A stretch of 59,556 nucleotides of DNA. Origin: Prevotella sp. GTDB lineage: Bacteria; Bacteroidota; Bacteroidia; Bacteroidales; Bacteroidaceae. Under the pieces are notes generated by a model. That model worked only from the letters and a program-made list of their open reading frames with translations. It was not told the DNA's origin and searched no databases. The translations under genes and the position numbers were made by a program. Numbering within the stretch: position 1 is the stretch's first letter; each line of letters opens with the position of its first letter. Where the stretch lies: positions 1 through 59,556 of the forward strand of contig JAGAAJ010000050.1 in assembly GCA_017615355.1 (NCBI GenBank), written 5' to 3'. This document shows positions 34,449 to 43,004 of the stretch, piece by piece.

Positions 34449-35675
34449 ATGAGATATCGCGATAGACATAGGAACGAGGGTGCCGTCATCTTGAGAGTGG
34501 TGTGCGCCCTCGCCTTCTTGTCGTTTACGTTCTGCTGGCTCTATTTCTTTCAGGGCGATATGCTGGCCGTTGCTCAGCATGGGCTGAGCGGTGGAAAGAC
34601 GCACTATAACTGTGCCGTCGGGGCCGTCATCTGCACATCGGTGCTCTTCGGCCTGCATTTGCTTGTGTTTGCTATGACACGGCTGACACGGCGTACCCAT
34701 GCCTTGACCTATTTCCCGTCGATGCTGTTGCTGGCCTTCCTGTCGTGTGTCAGCTCGCCCTTCCGCTGGGGAGCATGGCTCTGGGCAGGACCGTTGGCGC
34801 TGGTGCTATGGGGTGGGGCAGTTTGGCTGTCTAAGCAGATGATGCCTGTCGGTGACGAGGGCCGCAAACCCGTGGCACTCTTTTCGCGTGTGACATGGAT
34901 CAACCTCTTGCAATTGGCTTCGATGATGATTGGCGTGGCGTTGGTGAGCAATACCAATGCTGTGCAGCATTTCAGGGCTCATGCTGAGACGGCGCTGATG
35001 GAAGGCGATATGGACGAGGCCCTGCGTGTGGGAGAGCGCTCGCTGGAGACTGACGAGAGTCTGACCATGCTGCGCATCTTCGCCCTTTCGCAGAAAGGAC
35101 AGTTGGCCGACCGCCTCTTTGAATATGCTGTCAGCGGCACCAGCGCCGATATGCTCCCCATGCAGGGCAGCAAGAGTACGTTGCTGCTGATGCCCGACAC
35201 GCTGCTGTGGAAACACTTCGGCGTCAGTCATGACAGCATCATGGCCCGTTGCGACTCTACATGGCAGCCCGATAGCGTGGCCGGACGCGTTTATACAGGC
35301 CGTAGCGCCTTGGCCGACCGCTTTGACGTGAAGCAGTATCTGGATGTGTTGGAGCGTGACACCATGTCCTCACCTGCCTGGCGCGACTACAGGCTGATGG
35401 GACAGCTCATCGACCGCCGCATCGACACCTTCGTCGTCTGTCTGCCCCGTTATTATACGATGGAGGCCGACTCGCTGCCTCGCCACTATCGTGAGGCACT
35501 CGTGCTCTATCAGCAGATAGTCGACACATTATTTATATATAGGGACTCGTTGATGCTGAATCGTTGGGAGGAATTCCATGCCAACGACTCTATCTATCCC
35601 AAGCCGTCGGAAAGAAAAATACGTACCGAGGAACAGTTCCGCGGCACGTATTGGTATTACTATTTCTTCCAGTAA
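34449..35675 (+). CDS. Membrane protein with soluble C-terminal domain (DUF6057-like)
   Basis: 408 residues, no enzyme family recognised. Four or five hydrophobic helices in the first 165 residues (ALAFLSFTFCWLYFF, AVICTSVLFGLHLLVF, SMLLLAFLSCV, LQLASMMIGVALV) precede a TPR-like helical domain (ALMEGDMDEALRVGERSL). The C-terminal region is rich in Asp, Arg and Tyr. The layout agrees with DUF6057 proteins of Bacteroidetes; function unknown. It is convergent with the GH43 gene, with stops 7 bp apart. Confidence 0.75.
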   Translation: MRYRDRHRNEGAVILRVVCALAFLSFTFCWLYFFQGDMLAVAQHGLSGGKTHYNCAVGAVICTSVLFGLHLLVFAMTRLTRRTHALTYFPSMLLLAFLSCVSSPFRWGAWLWAGPLALVLWGGAVWLSKQMMPVGDEGRKPVALFSRVTWINLLQLASMMIGVALVSNTNAVQHFRAHAETALMEGDMDEALRVGERSLETDESLTMLRIFALSQKGQLADRLFEYAVSGTSADMLPMQGSKSTLLLMPDTLLWKHFGVSHDSIMARCDSTWQPDSVAGRVYTGRSALADRFDVKQYLDVLERDTMSSPAWRDYRLMGQLIDRRIDTFVVCLPRYYTMEADSLPRHYREALVLYQQIVDTLFIYRDSLMLNRWEEFHANDSIYPKPSERKIRTEEQFRGTYWYYYFFQ

Positions 35676-35682
35676 GCCAGTC

Positions 35683-37746
35683 TTATTTCTTCTCTGCCAA
35701 TGGGGCAGGGCCGTCTTGCGTAGGCGTGACGGGAATGATGCGGCCTTTCTTGTCGAAGGTCAGACGGTCGATGCATACCTCGCGGTGGATGCCGGGTGCA
35801 AAGTGGCGGTCGATGTAGTTCTTGTTGATGCGGTGGTAGACGATGTACCACTCGTCCTTGCCGGGAATCTGCAGGATGCTGTTGTGTGCCGTGCCGTAGA
35901 TGCCGTCTTCGGGCTTCTGCTTGATGACCAGGTAGTTGTCCTCGTCGATAGTGATGGGGCCGAGGGGCGACTTCGCCGTTCCGTAGCACACGTGGTAGTT
36001 GGGCGAACCCGTGTCGTCGACACTCCAGAGGAAATAGTATGTGCCCTTGCGGTAGAAGACATAGGCACCCTCGCGGAAGGCCCATGTCTGCAGCGAGCCG
36101 CCCTGTGGAGTCATGTGGGTGATCGTCTCCTTCTTCACCGAGAGCATGTCATCGTTCAGCTCGGCGCCGGCCATGAAGCCGTTGCCCCAGTACAGATAAT
36201 ATTTGCCGCTCTTCGGGTCTTTGAACACATCGACATCAATGGCCTGTCCGCCGCGAGCCTCCTGAGGACGGTCGGCATCGGTGATGATGGGCGCACCGCT
36301 GTCAACGAAGGGGCCTGTGGGACTGTCGCTGACGGCCACGCCGATCTCCTTGCGGTTCGACTGTGGGTTGTGTGCCGAGAAGTAGAAGTAGTATTTGTAG
36401 TCGTTTGGTCGTTTGGTCGTTTGGTCGTTTGGGGAAGTAACCATGTTATCATTTATTCCTAAACGACTAAACGACGAATTCCCTAAACGACCAAATTTCT
36501 CTATGATGCACGGAGCCCAGGCATTGCCCGTGGCCCATTTCACCTGATCGTCCTTCACGTCGAGCATTTTTCCTTCATCCGTCCAGTCCTTGAGGTTGGT
36601 GCTGGAAAAGACGCTGAAGTCGTGGCCGCCCCATCCGGGTGTGCCGTCGGTGGTGCTGTAGATGTAGTATTTCTTCGTCTGGTTGGAGTAGAGCACCTCG
36701 GGGTCGGCATGGAAGCCGGGCAGGATGGGCTGTGCGAAGTTGCCGAACTCGTGCAGCAGACGCTCCTTCTCAGCCCTTGTAATCGGGATGATCGTGCCGT
36801 GACGGGGTGTAAACTTGCCCTTCGTCTCAGTATTCTGCACAAACTGGAAAGTCTTCAGGTCTTCCGACTTGCAGAATTGGTAGTGGCCGTTGCCGTAGCA
36901 GTCGTACATGATGATCCACGACTTTCCGTCGATGGCCTTGCACACGCCGACACCCTCCACAGCCTCGCGTGTCTGCTCCACGTTGCCGTCGAGCATCTGC
37001 CAGCGGTCGGTCAGGTTCTTCGCTACGGCCTGGTAGATGCCGCGGCCCGACTCCTGCTTGTAGAAGAGATGGTAGAGCTGGTCGGCCTCGTTGTAGACAA
37101 TGTCACCGTCGATGGTGGCATTGCCCGCGTCGAAGAGCCAGCGCGGCTCGCCCTCCAGGTCGGTGAAGTCCTCGTTGGCATACTGATAGTAGATCTTGTC
37201 GAATGAGCCCGGGTCATTGGTGCGCAGCGAGTAGAACACCATGTATTTCTTGGCCTTGTGGTCGTAGATGGTCTCAGGTGCCCACACGCGAATCACATTC
37301 TTCCACGCCTTGGTGTATCGGGTGGGGAAGTTCACCGTCGAGTGCTGCCAATGGATGAGGTCAGTCGATTTCAGCAGCACCATACCGCGGTTGCTGGCCC
37401 ATCCCAACGACGAGCGCATATCCGTAGCCACCATATAGAATGTCTTGCCGTCTTCGCAGCGCAGGATGTGCGGGTCGCGCACACATTGTGTCAGGGCGAT
37501 GGTATCGCTGGTGATGACGGGTGCGCCGTGGTTCAGCGGCGTGAAGTTGTAGCCGTCGTCGCTCAGGGCGTAGCATATCTGCTCGTCCTCAGGGGCGTTG
37601 CTGTTGAAATAGGTGAAGAGGTAGGCCACCATCTCATTGGGATCTTGTGGCTCCTGCACTACGGTTTGCTTCTTTCCTGCCGTGGCTGTCAGGCATACGG
37701 CGCAGACAGCGACCAGCGTGGCCAGTAGTTTAGTGTTTGTTTTCAT
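35683..37746 (-). CDS. Secreted tandem GH43-type glycosidase with in-frame repeat insert
   Basis: 687 residues with a signal peptide (1-23). Two five-bladed beta-propeller modules are seen. The first (about 35-330) has CVRDPHILRCEDG (catalytic-type Asp) and VWAPETIYDHK. The second (about 335-685) has PGFHADPEVLYS, NAWAPCIIEK and AIDVDVFKDPKSGKYYLYWG. GH43 enzymes cut arabinan or xylan side chains, so an arabinosidase role is likely. Residues about 412-446 are foreign low-complexity sequence between two propeller strands, encoded by an inverted octamer element. The fold around it is intact on both sides. Confidence 0.88.
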   Translation of the reverse strand: MKTNTKLLATLVAVCAVCLTATAGKKQTVVQEPQDPNEMVAYLFTYFNSNAPEDEQICYALSDDGYNFTPLNHGAPVITSDTIALTQCVRDPHILRCEDGKTFYMVATDMRSSLGWASNRGMVLLKSTDLIHWQHSTVNFPTRYTKAWKNVIRVWAPETIYDHKAKKYMVFYSLRTNDPGSFDKIYYQYANEDFTDLEGEPRWLFDAGNATIDGDIVYNEADQLYHLFYKQESGRGIYQAVAKNLTDRWQMLDGNVEQTREAVEGVGVCKAIDGKSWIIMYDCYGNGHYQFCKSEDLKTFQFVQNTETKGKFTPRHGTIIPITRAEKERLLHEFGNFAQPILPGFHADPEVLYSNQTKKYYIYSTTDGTPGWGGHDFSVFSSTNLKDWTDEGKMLDVKDDQVKWATGNAWAPCIIEKFGRLGNSSFSRLGINDNMVTSPNDQTTKRPNDYKYYFYFSAHNPQSNRKEIGVAVSDSPTGPFVDSGAPIITDADRPQEARGGQAIDVDVFKDPKSGKYYLYWGNGFMAGAELNDDMLSVKKETITHMTPQGGSLQTWAFREGAYVFYRKGTYYFLWSVDDTGSPNYHVCYGTAKSPLGPITIDEDNYLVIKQKPEDGIYGTAHNSILQIPGKDEWYIVYHRINKNYIDRHFAPGIHREVCIDRLTFDKKGRIIPVTPTQDGPAPLAEKK
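36400..36497. repeat. Inverted GTCGTTTG octamer element inside GH43 gene
   Basis: Four perfect GTCGTTTG units (36400-36431) form one arm. The complementary arm has AAACGAC motifs (36461-36467, 36469-36475 and 36485-36491). The element lies in frame and encodes FGRLGN / SFSRLG on one arm and PNDQTTKRPND on the other. Confidence 0.8.
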
Positions 37747-37772
37747 AGTCGTCTTTACAATAAATTATTTCT

Positions 37773-37805
37773 GCAAAAATACGAAAAAATCTTAGAACAG
37801 CCAAA
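37773..37805 (-). promoter_or_regulatory. Promoter of tandem GH43 gene
   Basis: On the minus strand TTTG (37802-37805), 21 bp, TATTTTTG (37773-37780), 26 bp before the start. Confidence 0.55.
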
Positions 37806-37828
37806 AAACGATGGAAAAAAACGAAAAA

Positions 37829-37846
37829 GCCCCCAATTTCGGGGGC
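37829..37846. terminator. Hairpin GCCCCC/GGGGGC
   Basis: Perfect 6-bp GC arms with a 6-nt loop, followed on the minus strand by T-rich sequence. Second terminator behind the mmd operon. Confidence 0.7.
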
Positions 37847-37880
37847 GTGTTCACTTTTTCTTCACCGACGGCCAATGAAA

Positions 37881-37919
37881 AAGGCCGCCCAGCTCCTTGA
37901 AGGAACTGTCAGCGGCCTT
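37881..37919 (-). terminator. Terminator of mce-mmdA operon
   Basis: AAGGCCGC (37881-37888) and GCGGCCTT (37912-37919) pair perfectly. On the minus strand the stem is followed by TTTTT, 18 bp after the biotin carrier stop. Confidence 0.85.
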
Positions 37920-37937
37920 GGTTTGAGGAGGCAGGAG

Positions 37938-38375
37938 CTACTCGATGACCACGAGGGCGTCGTCTTCCATGACACTCTCGCCAATCTTCACGCAGACGGC
38001 AGTGACCTTACCGGCCTTCTCGGCCTGCAGGGCATTGGCCATCTTCATGGCCTCGAGCACGATGACGGTGTCGCCAGCCTGCACCTCGTCGCCCACGGCA
38101 ACCTTGATGTCGGTGATGACACCTGGCAGCGGGGCCTTGATGGCGTTGTTCTTGTTGACGGCGGCCTTGTCAGCGACGGCAGAACCGTCACCCGTACTTT
38201 CAGCGGCAGCTGCGGGCTTACCCAGCACGGGCTTCTTTTTCTCGGGCTCGGCGGGCTTCTCCATTTCCACCTTGTATTCTTCACCGTTGACGGTGACGGT
38301 CACGTTGCAGTCTTCGATGTCGCCGATGGCTACCTCGTACTTCGTGCCGTTGATGGTATACTTGTATTCTTTCAT
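37938..38375 (-). CDS. mmdC: Biotin carboxyl carrier subunit (decarboxylase gamma type)
   Basis: 145 residues from MKEYKYTINGTKYEV. An N-terminal sandwich-like region and a Pro/Ala/Lys-rich flexible linker (about 42-75) precede the biotinyl domain. The biotinylated Lys111 lies in EAMKM. It carries CO2 between the carboxyltransferase and its partner. Gene order with mce, mmdA and a small subunit points to methylmalonyl-CoA decarboxylase or propionyl-CoA carboxylase. The symbol follows that reading and is inference. Confidence 0.9.
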   Translation of the reverse strand: MKEYKYTINGTKYEVAIGDIEDCNVTVTVNGEEYKVEMEKPAEPEKKKPVLGKPAAAAESTGDGSAVADKAAVNKNNAIKAPLPGVITDIKVAVGDEVQAGDTVIVLEAMKMANALQAEKAGKVTAVCVKIGESVMEDDALVVIE

Positions 38376-38386
38376 GTTCTCGTGAT

Positions 38387-38539
38387 TTAAGGGTGTGCTG
38401 TCATGGTCTGGGCATAGCCGTTCCATTGTGTGGGATGCTCCTTGATGGTGATGAAACCGGGCTCCACATCATGGACGTTGTTGCCGAAGTGCTCGTGCAG
38501 GGCAAGGGCAATGGCAGCGTAGACTTCGTTATTCTTCAT
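38387..38539 (-). CDS. 50-residue decarboxylase accessory subunit (MmdE/OadG C-terminus-like)
   Basis: Small gene between mmdA (7 bp upstream) and the biotin carrier (11 bp downstream). Starts MKNNEVYAAIALALHEHFG and ends WNGYAQTMTAHP. The pattern of an AAIAxAL helix, a short strand and a W-x-x-x-x-Q near the end is that of the C-terminal part of MmdD/OadG and of the separate epsilon subunit MmdE of Veillonella. It has no membrane helix. It probably helps assemble the carboxyltransferase with the biotin carrier (inference). Confidence 0.75.
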   Translation of the reverse strand: MKNNEVYAAIALALHEHFGNNVHDVEPGFITIKEHPTQWNGYAQTMTAHP

Positions 38540-38545
38540 AGTCTT

Positions 38546-40111
38546 TTACATTGGGATGTTACCATGCTTCTTGGCGGGCAGAGCATCGCGCTTGGTGGCG
38601 AGCTGAGCCAGACCGCGGCAGATGCGGAAGCGGGTGTTGCGCGGCTCGATGACGTCGTCGATATAGCCGTACTTGGCAGCCTGATAAGGATTGGCGAAGA
38701 GCTCGTTGTACTCGTCCTCCTTCTCGGCGATGAAGGCCTTCACGTCCTCGCCGGCCTCCTTCTTGGCCTTGGCTTCCTTGGCATAGAGCACAGCAGCAGC
38801 ACCGCTGGCACCCATCACGGCAATCTCTGCTGAGGGCCATGCGTAGTTGAGGTCGGTGTGCAGCTGCTTGGAACCCATCACGATGTGCGAGCCACCATAG
38901 GACTTGCGCAGGGTGACGGTGATCTTGGGCACAGTAGCCTCGCCATAGGCGTAGAGCAGCTGGGCGCCGTGCAGGATGACGGCGTTGTACTCCTGGCCTG
39001 TGCCGGGCAGGAATCCGGGCACGTCGACGAGCGACACAATGGGGATGTTGAAGGCGTCGCAGAAACGTACGAAGCGGGCACCCTTGCGGCTGGCGTTCAC
39101 GTCGAGCACACCGGCGTAGCATGAGGGCTGGTTGGCCACGATGCCTACGCTCTGACCGTTGAAGCGGGCGAAGCCCACGATGATATTCTTGGCAAACTTA
39201 GGCTGCACCTCGAAGAACTCGCCGTTATCGGTAACGGCTGCGATGACCTTGTACATGTCGTAGGCCTCGTTGGGGTTCTCGGGGATGATCTCGTTCAGGC
39301 TGTCCTCCATACGGTTGATGGGGTCGTCGCACTTGATGCGCGGAGCAATCTCCATATTGTTGGAAGGAATATATGAGAGCAGCGTCTTCAGCATCTGAAT
39401 ACCCTCTTCCTCGGTCTTAGCCGTGAAATGGGTCACACCACTCTTCGTAGCGTGCACGCTGGCACCGCCCAGATGCTCCTGGTCGATGTCCTCGCCCGTG
39501 ACGGTCTTCACCACCTTCGGGCCGGTAAGGAACATATAGCTCGTGCCTTCCATCATCAGCGTGAAGTCGGTCAAGGCAGGGCTGTAGACTGCACCGCCGG
39601 CGCAGGGGCCGAAGATGCCGCTGATCTGCGGGATGACACCCGATGCGAGGATATTGCGCTCGAAAATCTCGGCATAGCCGGCCAGGGCGTTGATGCCCTC
39701 CTGAATACGTGCGCCACCCGAGTCGTTGATGCCGATGACGGGAGCACCCATCTTCATGGCCATATCCATCACCTTGCAGATCTTCTGGCTCATGGTCTCA
39801 GAGAGCGAGCCTGCATGCACGGTGAAGTCCTGTGCGAAGACAAATACCAAGCGGCCTTCGATGGTGCCTGAACCAGCCACCACGCCGTCGCCAGGGAACT
39901 GCTTCTTCTCCATGCCAAAGTTGTGGCAGCGGTGTTCCTTGAACATGTCGTACTCTTCGAAAGAACCTTCGTCGAGCAACATGTCGATGCGCTCGCGGGC
40001 CGTATACTTGCCGCGCTCGTGCTGCTTCTGAATGGCTTTCTCACCGCCGCCCAGACGGGCCTTCTCGCGGTTCTCAATCAGTTTCTTGATTTTCTCTAAC
40101 TGTGTTGACAT
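38546..40111 (-). CDS. mmdA: Methylmalonyl-CoA decarboxylase / propionyl-CoA carboxylase carboxyltransferase subunit
   Basis: Moves the carboxyl group between methylmalonyl-CoA and biotin. It has 521 residues, typical of the acyl-CoA carboxylase beta family. Two crotonase-like halves are seen: the first with ERIDMLLDEGSFEE, GINDSGGARIQEG and FGPCAGGAVYSPA; the second with DVPGFLPGTGQE and YGGSHIVMGSKQL. Downstream of mce in a four-gene operon, it fits the succinate-to-propionate pathway. Confidence 0.94.
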   Translation of the reverse strand: MSTQLEKIKKLIENREKARLGGGEKAIQKQHERGKYTARERIDMLLDEGSFEEYDMFKEHRCHNFGMEKKQFPGDGVVAGSGTIEGRLVFVFAQDFTVHAGSLSETMSQKICKVMDMAMKMGAPVIGINDSGGARIQEGINALAGYAEIFERNILASGVIPQISGIFGPCAGGAVYSPALTDFTLMMEGTSYMFLTGPKVVKTVTGEDIDQEHLGGASVHATKSGVTHFTAKTEEEGIQMLKTLLSYIPSNNMEIAPRIKCDDPINRMEDSLNEIIPENPNEAYDMYKVIAAVTDNGEFFEVQPKFAKNIIVGFARFNGQSVGIVANQPSCYAGVLDVNASRKGARFVRFCDAFNIPIVSLVDVPGFLPGTGQEYNAVILHGAQLLYAYGEATVPKITVTLRKSYGGSHIVMGSKQLHTDLNYAWPSAEIAVMGASGAAAVLYAKEAKAKKEAGEDVKAFIAEKEDEYNELFANPYQAAKYGYIDDVIEPRNTRFRICRGLAQLATKRDALPAKKHGNIPM

Positions 40112-40129
40112 TGCAATATTTTAATGTTT

Positions 40130-40193
40130 CGTTATTACGTTATTTCGTTATTACGATATTACGACCTTTCGTTTTTTCGTTATTACGATATTT
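40130..40193 (-). repeat. CGTTATNN octamer array, mce-mmdA gap
   Basis: Eight units in exact 8-bp register (CGTTATTA, CGTTATTT, CGTTATTA, CGATATTA, CGACCTTT, CGTTTTTT, CGTTATTA, CGATATTT) fill the 95-bp gap between the mce stop and the mmdA start. Confidence 0.88.
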
Positions 40194-40206
40194 CCTTTTA
40201 CGATGC

Positions 40207-40617
40207 TTACTCCGGGTGCTCGCAAAGCTCGGTGAGGATGCCGCAGGTGTTCTTCGGATGCAGGAAGGCGATATTCAGACCCTCGGCACCCTTGCGGGGA
40301 GCCTGATCGATGAGGCGGACACCCTTCTCGCTGACCTCAGCCAATGCGTTGGCTACGCCGTCCTCAATGCAGAAAGCTACGTGGTGAACACCCTTGTTGC
40401 CCTTGTCGAGCCACTTCTGAATGGTGCTCTCGGGGCTTGTGGGCTCCAGCAGCTCCAACTTCACCTCGCCGCAGCGCAGGAAAGCGGTCTTCACCTTCTG
40501 GTCTTCAACTACTTCTGTTGCATAACACTCCAAGCCCAGCACGTCAGTAAAGTAAGGCAGGCTCTCTTCAATGCTCTGGACGGCAATGCCCAGATGCTCA
40601 ATGTGCGAAATTTTCAT
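40207..40617 (-). CDS. mce: Methylmalonyl-CoA epimerase
   Basis: Interconverts (R)- and (S)-methylmalonyl-CoA. It has 136 residues from MKISHIEHLGIAVQS; an upstream in-frame start lies beyond the promoter box. The glyoxalase/VOC fold has metal ligands in HIEHLGIAV, GNKGVHHVAF and the Glu of the NTCGILTELCEHPE C-terminus. First gene of the mce-mmdA-small subunit-biotin carrier operon, with its -7 box at 40650-40657. Confidence 0.96.
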   Translation of the reverse strand: MKISHIEHLGIAVQSIEESLPYFTDVLGLECYATEVVEDQKVKTAFLRCGEVKLELLEPTSPESTIQKWLDKGNKGVHHVAFCIEDGVANALAEVSEKGVRLIDQAPRKGAEGLNIAFLHPKNTCGILTELCEHPE

Positions 40618-40649
40618 AATGTATTTAAAGTTTAAGCTTAAAACTGGTG

Positions 40650-40657
40650 CAAAGGTA
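40650..40657 (-). promoter_or_regulatory. -7 box of mce operon
   Basis: TACCTTTG on the minus strand, 33 bp before the mce start. Confidence 0.6.
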
Positions 40658-40709
40658 CAAAAGATAAATGAATTAACATTCATTTTTGACTTAATTATTT
40701 ATAAAAAAA

Positions 40710-40739
40710 GGATTGCAGCACCATTCAGCGCTGCAATCC
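40710..40739 (-). terminator. Terminator of LruC lipoprotein gene
   Basis: GGATTGCAGC (40710-40719) and GCTGCAATCC (40730-40739), perfect arms, with a run of T on the minus strand. Confidence 0.88.
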
Positions 40740-40768
40740 CCTTTATGGTCTTATGGTAGGATGGTTTC

Positions 40769-42772
40769 CTACTTATTATTCAGAAGTTGATCGATGGGAT
40801 ACAGATTGTCGGCATTGCCAGTGAGATACCAGTCGCCTGACTGGTTCATGTTCTGAACCCAGTTAAGGAAAGTCGAATAGGCACTTGAGATGCGGTGTCC
40901 CTCCAACGGCCATTGGAAATTGTCGGGAATAATAATGGTGAAAGGCGCTTCTCCCTGTTTCGGCATGCCTAACGTCTTCTTGGTTGTGGCATTATAAGCC
41001 GTGATGCCTTTAAGGAAATCCTCCATGCTCAGTGACTTGTCAATAGTAATGACTTCTGAATAGGGATGAACCCATTGCTTGCCTTTCTGTGTGTTGATGA
41101 AGGCCTCGCCGGCATCATAGCCAAAGTGCTGGTGAATCTCTTTGGCTGCCATGCTGGAGCCGCTGCCGAGTCCGTGTATCCATAGCTCGTCGTTACCTCC
41201 GCAGGCCACGATAGACAGTTGAATCTTCGTGTCTTTGATGCGGATAGCTTGCAAAACGAGGTCATTCATGTCGTAGTCGGCTGTGTTCGGCTCGTCCTCG
41301 AAGCACATCGTATATACCTTTGCCTCTGGCTCCGGCGTCTCTTCGACGATGTCCGTACCGCTACCCACCTCAATGATCATATCGCAGAAGTTGCAGTCGG
41401 CGCCGTCTTCGAAGCACATGTACGTCTTACCGTTGGCGCTGAAGATGGCGATACGCGGGTCTTCAAACTGCATACCCTCGAGCGTAGAGCCGCCGATGCT
41501 CTTGTCCATAGCTGTGAGGTAGTGGCCCTTGATGTGGTTGACGTTATAGTTCAGACGTCCGTCACCATAGGTACAGCCATATTTGCAGTTTTCAATATTC
41601 CATTTGTTCTCTTCGTGCTTCATGTTCATGAAGCCCACCTTGTATCCCTTGGGGAAGATGGCGCTGGCGGTGTTTTCACCCTCGATGGGAGTGCCGTCGC
41701 CGTAGAAGGGCAGCAGGAACTCCTTGTTGCGGAAGAATGTGCCTGCATTGCTGGCTGCAGTAGTGGAGGCGCGCTCTACCTGGATGGCCTTGTACTTCGG
41801 CAGCTGCTTGATGTAGTCCACCTCGCTCATGCCAGCTGGAATGTTCTCCGGCTTAAAATAATAGTAGTAGACGTGGTTCCACTTGAACTCCGTGGAATAA
41901 GTCTGAATGGGAATGAGCGTCACGGGATTTGCACCGTCGGTAATCAGGTAGTTGTTGTTGAGGGTGAAGTACGCACTCTCACGAATCAACTTGATGTTGT
42001 TCTTCTTGGCGTTGCCCGAATACTTGACAAGGAATGCCTCGGTAATGGCCTGGATGTTTGCCAGCTCACCGTCTTCAAATCCCTCGATGTCACGGTAGAT
42101 GATGCCTTTGTTCTTCTCGGTATCCATCTTCCAGCCATTGTCGAAGGTGTTTCCGTCAGCAGGCTCCCACACCTGGTCGTTGGCCCAAGAGCCATCTCCC
42201 CATAAATTGTAGGTGGTGCCATTGATGACGCAAGTTGCTCCAGCCTCTGCACGCATAGCATTGAACGTCTTGTGGGGAGCAGACAACTTGATAGAAGTGA
42301 TGTTGGGAGCCTCACTGCCCGAAGCCCTGGTTACACGTGACTTGGCTTGGACGAAGCTCACTTCAGCATCACCAGGCTTGAATACCTGGATGTAGTAGGC
42401 TCCCTTGCTGCTCACGCATGCTGCCACCAGCTGCGTGCTGGTCTTCGGGGCATCGTATTTGATGGTCACCTTGTCGCCCTTTTTTGCATCAGCCTCGTTA
42501 AGCACTTTGGCATCTGAATTGAAGAACGGCGGCTCGGTCAGGATCTGCACCTTCACAATGTCGTCAAGCCCGGCATTGGCATTGACGGTAATGGTGCCCT
42601 GATAGATGGTGCTCCAATCATGACGTGAGTCGATGGGGCCCAAAAGCTTCACAGCGTTAATCTTCGCCTGGGCTTCCTCATCAAACAAATCAGTAGGTTT
42701 GCTGCAGCCAGTCAACATGAGTATGGCTGCAGTCAACAAGAGAAAAATGTTATTGTCCTTAAACTTTTTCAT
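40769..42772 (-). CDS. LruC-domain surface lipoprotein
   Basis: 667 residues. Lipoprotein signal with lipobox LMLTGC (about residue 23). The N-terminal third is beta-rich. The C-terminal part has CFEDEPNTADYDMNDLVLQ, the Asp-rich calcium-type motif of the DUF4114 region, followed by a DUF4842-like domain: the arrangement called LruC in Bacteroidetes and Leptospira. A shorter partial copy of the CFEDGADCNFCDM motif precedes it. Probably outer-membrane exposed; ligand unknown. It is a single gene with promoter box 42808-42815. Confidence 0.85.
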   Translation of the reverse strand: MKKFKDNNIFLLLTAAILMLTGCSKPTDLFDEEAQAKINAVKLLGPIDSRHDWSTIYQGTITVNANAGLDDIVKVQILTEPPFFNSDAKVLNEADAKKGDKVTIKYDAPKTSTQLVAACVSSKGAYYIQVFKPGDAEVSFVQAKSRVTRASGSEAPNITSIKLSAPHKTFNAMRAEAGATCVINGTTYNLWGDGSWANDQVWEPADGNTFDNGWKMDTEKNKGIIYRDIEGFEDGELANIQAITEAFLVKYSGNAKKNNIKLIRESAYFTLNNNYLITDGANPVTLIPIQTYSTEFKWNHVYYYYFKPENIPAGMSEVDYIKQLPKYKAIQVERASTTAASNAGTFFRNKEFLLPFYGDGTPIEGENTASAIFPKGYKVGFMNMKHEENKWNIENCKYGCTYGDGRLNYNVNHIKGHYLTAMDKSIGGSTLEGMQFEDPRIAIFSANGKTYMCFEDGADCNFCDMIIEVGSGTDIVEETPEPEAKVYTMCFEDEPNTADYDMNDLVLQAIRIKDTKIQLSIVACGGNDELWIHGLGSGSSMAAKEIHQHFGYDAGEAFINTQKGKQWVHPYSEVITIDKSLSMEDFLKGITAYNATTKKTLGMPKQGEAPFTIIIPDNFQWPLEGHRISSAYSTFLNWVQNMNQSGDWYLTGNADNLYPIDQLLNNK

Positions 42773-42807
42773 AGGTGTAGTTTGAATCTTACAGATAGTT
42801 AATTATG

Positions 42808-42815
42808 CAAAGATA
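42808..42815 (-). promoter_or_regulatory. -7 box of LruC lipoprotein gene
   Basis: TATCTTTG on the minus strand, 36 bp before the start at 42772. Confidence 0.6.
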
Positions 42816-42948
42816 TGCATAAAATTGGTATTACAATACATTATGTGAAACTTTTTCATTGGTGTTAACATTTTTTTTCTAAAATTGTCATTATTGTCTA
42901 CTTTTTGACTCTTACAGGGTAGGGGAAGAAAAAAAGTAACGAAAAAGC

Positions 42949-42979
42949 TTGGCGGAATGGGAAAGAATGTGTAAATTTG
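42949..42979 (+). promoter_or_regulatory. Promoter of TPR-SpoIIE phosphatase gene
   Basis: TTGG (42949-42952), 19 bp, TAAATTTG (42972-42979). The nearest ATG (42990) would leave almost no leader, so the second in-frame ATG at 43005 is preferred. Confidence 0.65.
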
Positions 42980-43004
42980 CCACGCAAAAGTGTATGGTTT
43001 GCAG

